A stretch of 64,000 nt of DNA from an uncultured Clostridia bacterium. Its GTDB lineage: Bacteria; Bacillota; Clostridia; TANB77; CAG-508. The stretch lies in assembly GCA_934162205.1 (NCBI GenBank), contig CAKPIA010000001.1, positions 192,163-256,162 of the forward strand, given 5' to 3'. The translations under genes and the position numbers were made by a program. The notes beneath the pieces were generated by a model. The model was not told the origin of the DNA, did no database searches, and saw only the letters and a program-made list of their open reading frames with translations. Below are positions 62,134-64,000 of this stretch, in pieces. How positions within the stretch are numbered: the first letter of the stretch is position 1; every line of letters starts with the position of its first letter.

Positions 62134-62170
62134 TAAAGCAGAAAAATTTTCAAAATTTTCTGCTCTATTT
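62134..62170 (-). terminator. Intrinsic terminator after the surface protein gene
   Basis: AGCAGAAAATTTT/AAAATTTTTCTGCT hairpin followed leftward by TTATTTTTTATATT. Confidence 0.8.
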
Positions 62171-62184
62171 TTTATTCTTATCAG

Positions 62185-64000
62185 TTAAAACGTATGTGAT
62201 GTTGCAAATAGTATTTTTAAATTTCCACTATTATCCCACCAATAAACATGTGTTAAATATTCGCCTAATTGTTGACCATGATCTTCTCTTCTTACAAGAT
62301 ATTCCCAACAAGTACTATAATTTTGAGTTGTTTTAGTTCCTTCTCCCCAAATTATATCATCTTGTCCATTAGCAGTTGTCCAGGTTGGAAATTGAGTTCT
62401 TGTTGCAGAAGAATCTACTCCCCATACTTCTACTGAATATGCAGCACTACCACTAATAATTCTATAAGCTTTTCCTGCAATCACTCCATTTGGATATACA
62501 TTTTCTAATTTACAATTAACAAAATCTAATTCATTTATTATTACATATCCTGTACCATTTTGAGTAAATGAACCTCCTAGAAGCATTAAAGCTCCTTTAT
62601 TTCTAACTAAAACTGCTGTGCGTTCAGAATTTGCGACAATATTTCCTCCTGTTACCATACCATTTCCCTCATCTATTACTAATCCAAATTCAGTTGAATC
62701 AATTTTTCCTCCTGACATATAAACATTGCCAATAGAATATAAAGCTGTTCCATTCAAGTTACCATTTTTTATTATTGTTCCCCCATTCATATAGAATGTG
62801 TTTTTATTCCATACAGTCCATTTATCAGAAGAAATATCTTGAATTGTGCCTGATTCCAATGTTGCTGTTCCGTTATTTATAAAAGTATATGTAGAACTTG
62901 AAATAATTGTTCCTCCTCCATTTATTGTTAATGTTCCATTATTTGTAAGCGTTCCTGTTATTGTTTTATTATTTGTATTTAAAGTAATATTTTTTCCAGC
63001 TGGTATTGTTGGATTTTCTGTTGTATTTGTGCACATAATAACTGTCCCAGTACTTGATATTGCATTTATTGCATTTGTAATACTTGAATAATATGTATTT
63101 CCTACTTTTGCTACCGCTGTTGCAACTGATACTGTACAACTCTTTGCATCTGATACATTTCCAGCATTATCTTTTACCCATATGTAATACGTTCCTGCTG
63201 TTGTTACTGATTTTGAATAACTTGATGATGTATTTGATGTCCATGTTACACTTGTTGCTGTTGGCTTAGTACTGCTTGTACTTACATATACTCCTGATAA
63301 TCCACTTCCTCCAGTATCTGCTATTGAACTTATCGTTATTATTCCTGAGTTTCCTGATACTATCGTAAATCCTCCTGATATTGCTCCTATAGTTGGTTTA
63401 TTTTTGTCTATATTTGTTACATTTAAAGTTCCTGCTCCTCCAATATTTGTTCCATCTGTATAAATATATGTTATTGTACAATTACTACTTACTGTAAAAC
63501 TACTACTATATGCAGTACTACTTGTTGAAGGCTTTGTTCCATTTGTTGTATACCTTGTTGTAAATCCTGATTTTGTTGGTAATGTTACTGTTACATTTCC
63601 ATTTGTCCATCCTGTTGGGGTATAACTTCCTCCACTTGCTGTTTCTATTGTTCCTGTTCCTTTTGTTGCTGTTCCTTGTTTCGTATTTCCAGCATTATCT
63701 TTTGCCTCTACTGTTATTGTATGGTTTGTTGTTTGTGTTAAGTTACTCCATTTATATGTTCCACTTGTTTGATATGCACTCCAACTTCCACTATCTAACT
63801 TAAATCTATATCCTGCTATTCCACTGCTTGCATAATCATCTGTTGCTGTTGCATCTGTTGTACTTGCTGTTACTGTTATGCTATTTGTTGTACTTGTTGC
63901 TGTTGGGGTAAAGCTATTTGGTGCTAACTTATCTATATTTGTTACATTTCCTGTTGCATATACTGTTGCTGATTGTCCTGTTGTATCTATTACTCTTGCA
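62185..64000 (-). CDS. Large Ig-like repeat surface protein (C-terminal part, open at window edge)
   Basis: The frame is open without interruption from 64000 down to TAA at 62185-62187 (604 codons visible), so the gene begins beyond the window. At least three Ig-like or 'Y-D-x-x-G-x-x-S' type domains are visible: one with SSGIAGYRFKLDSGSWSAYQ, one with LPTKSGFTTRYTTNGTKPST, one with ISSIADTGGSGLSGVYVSTS, joined by NVTNIDK-type hinges, then a stretch of short beta turns (TLTNNGTLTINGGGTIISSS, GGTIIKNGNLNGTALYSIGN) resembling a right-handed beta-helix. It ends GNLKILFATSHTF without LPxTG motif or membrane tail. Thr and Asn dominate. An adhesin or wall-surface role is inferred; the N-terminal anchor is not seen. 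Confidence 0.8.
   Translation of the reverse strand, partial: ARVIDTTGQSATVYATGNVTNIDKLAPNSFTPTATSTTNSITVTASTTDATATDDYASSGIAGYRFKLDSGSWSAYQTSGTYKWSNLTQTTNHTITVEAKDNAGNTKQGTATKGTGTIETASGGSYTPTGWTNGNVTVTLPTKSGFTTRYTTNGTKPSTSSTAYSSSFTVSSNCTITYIYTDGTNIGGAGTLNVTNIDKNKPTIGAISGGFTIVSGNSGIITISSIADTGGSGLSGVYVSTSSTKPTATSVTWTSNTSSSYSKSVTTAGTYYIWVKDNAGNVSDAKSCTVSVATAVAKVGNTYYSSITNAINAISSTGTVIMCTNTTENPTIPAGKNITLNTNNKTITGTLTNNGTLTINGGGTIISSSTYTFINNGTATLESGTIQDISSDKWTVWNKNTFYMNGGTIIKNGNLNGTALYSIGNVYMSGGKIDSTEFGLVIDEGNGMVTGGNIVANSERTAVLVRNKGALMLLGGSFTQNGTGYVIINELDFVNCKLENVYPNGVIAGKAYRIISGSAAYSVEVWGVDSSATRTQFPTWTTANGQDDIIWGEGTKTTQNYSTCWEYLVRREDHGQQLGEYLTHVYWWDNSGNLKILFATSHTF

Noticed and set aside
1..64000. 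Genome-wide reassignment of TAG to an amino acid, suggested by two amber-interrupted genes and by several TAG stops followed closely by TAA or TGA (gatB, rsmH, ferredoxin, murE, porG, pyrD).
   Set aside because: TAG is the terminal codon of about a dozen intact genes, including the tagO-rubredoxin gene where a terminator hairpin overlaps it, rpiB and pyrF, where no second stop follows soon. Ordinary nonsense changes explain the two cases better.

Overview
The window comes from a strongly A+T-rich, low-GC Gram-positive (Bacillota), most likely an anaerobic, spore-forming or spore-derived Clostridia lineage of the uncultured gut type. This is inferred from gene content: a ClpE-type chaperone, GatCAB, class III fructose bisphosphatase, a four-subunit ferredoxin-dependent 2-oxoacid oxidoreductase, DhodB (PyrD/PyrK), RicT, a BofC-like protein, a SpoVD-like PBP, sortase and pseudopilins. 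MurE carries the DNPR motif, so the peptidoglycan probably contains meso-diaminopimelate. Most genes have clear Shine-Dalgarno sites, and many intergenic gaps contain sigma-A-like promoters (17-nt spacer) and hairpin/T-run terminators. No rRNA, tRNA or CRISPR array was recognised.

Layout. 0-5 kb: end of an HtrA-like protease, an RsiV/PdaC-like anchored protein and a pseudopilin, then clpE-pgsA. 5-12 kb: BofC-like protein, comEC, SH3b-NlpC/P60 wall hydrolase, ppaC, hslO. 11.6-18 kb: a histidine phosphatase, glycosyltransferases including a pyruvyltransferase-GT2 fusion, a TagO-like enzyme with a C-terminal rubredoxin domain, rpiB, mscL, rpsT. 18-26 kb: a DUF2442/DUF4160 pair (the DUF4160 gene broken by an amber codon), gatC-gatA-gatB with a 77-bp tandem repeat array between gatC and gatA, a zeta-toxin cassette, fbp. 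25.8-31.8 kb: por operon, then ferredoxin-ricT-holB-lepB on the other strand. 32-50.5 kb: the division/cell-wall cluster, transcribed leftward: mraZ, rsmH, ftsL-like, spoVD-like PBP, murE, mraY, ftsW/spoVE-like, murG, a WalK-like histidine kinase and a pseudopilin with an FGE/sulfatase-like lectin fold. 50.6-57.6 kb: XRE regulator, frameshifted M15-like peptidase, sortase, rsmA, a second PASTA PBP, TSCPD protein and two Rpn-like genes. 58-62 kb: pyrC-pyrF-pyrK-pyrD. 62.2-64 kb: the C-terminal part of a large Ig-like surface protein.

The most striking feature is a 6.3-kb intervening element (40087-46397) sitting inside the spoVD-like PBP gene of the cell-wall cluster, bounded by a 12-bp direct repeat. 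Removing it in silico restores a continuous, in-frame PBP of about 663 residues with its last transpeptidase segment and PASTA domain. The element carries a large serine recombinase (now frameshifted), a small TnpW-like ORF, an SSB-like gene (now interrupted by an amber codon) and two unrecognised proteins, with several terminators that would cut murE-murG off from the mraZ promoter. The arrangement resembles skin-type gene-interrupting elements, but decay of the recombinase suggests this copy may be trapped.

Other things worth attention: an array of about a dozen ACAAAAGA-like motifs at roughly 15-nt spacing between mraZ and rsmH; classical MraZ boxes upstream of mraZ; Spo0A-like boxes over a promoter for an Rpn-like gene pair; a highly structured region between porB and the ferredoxin gene; and a terminator whose 3' arm contains the ribosome binding site of the next gene.
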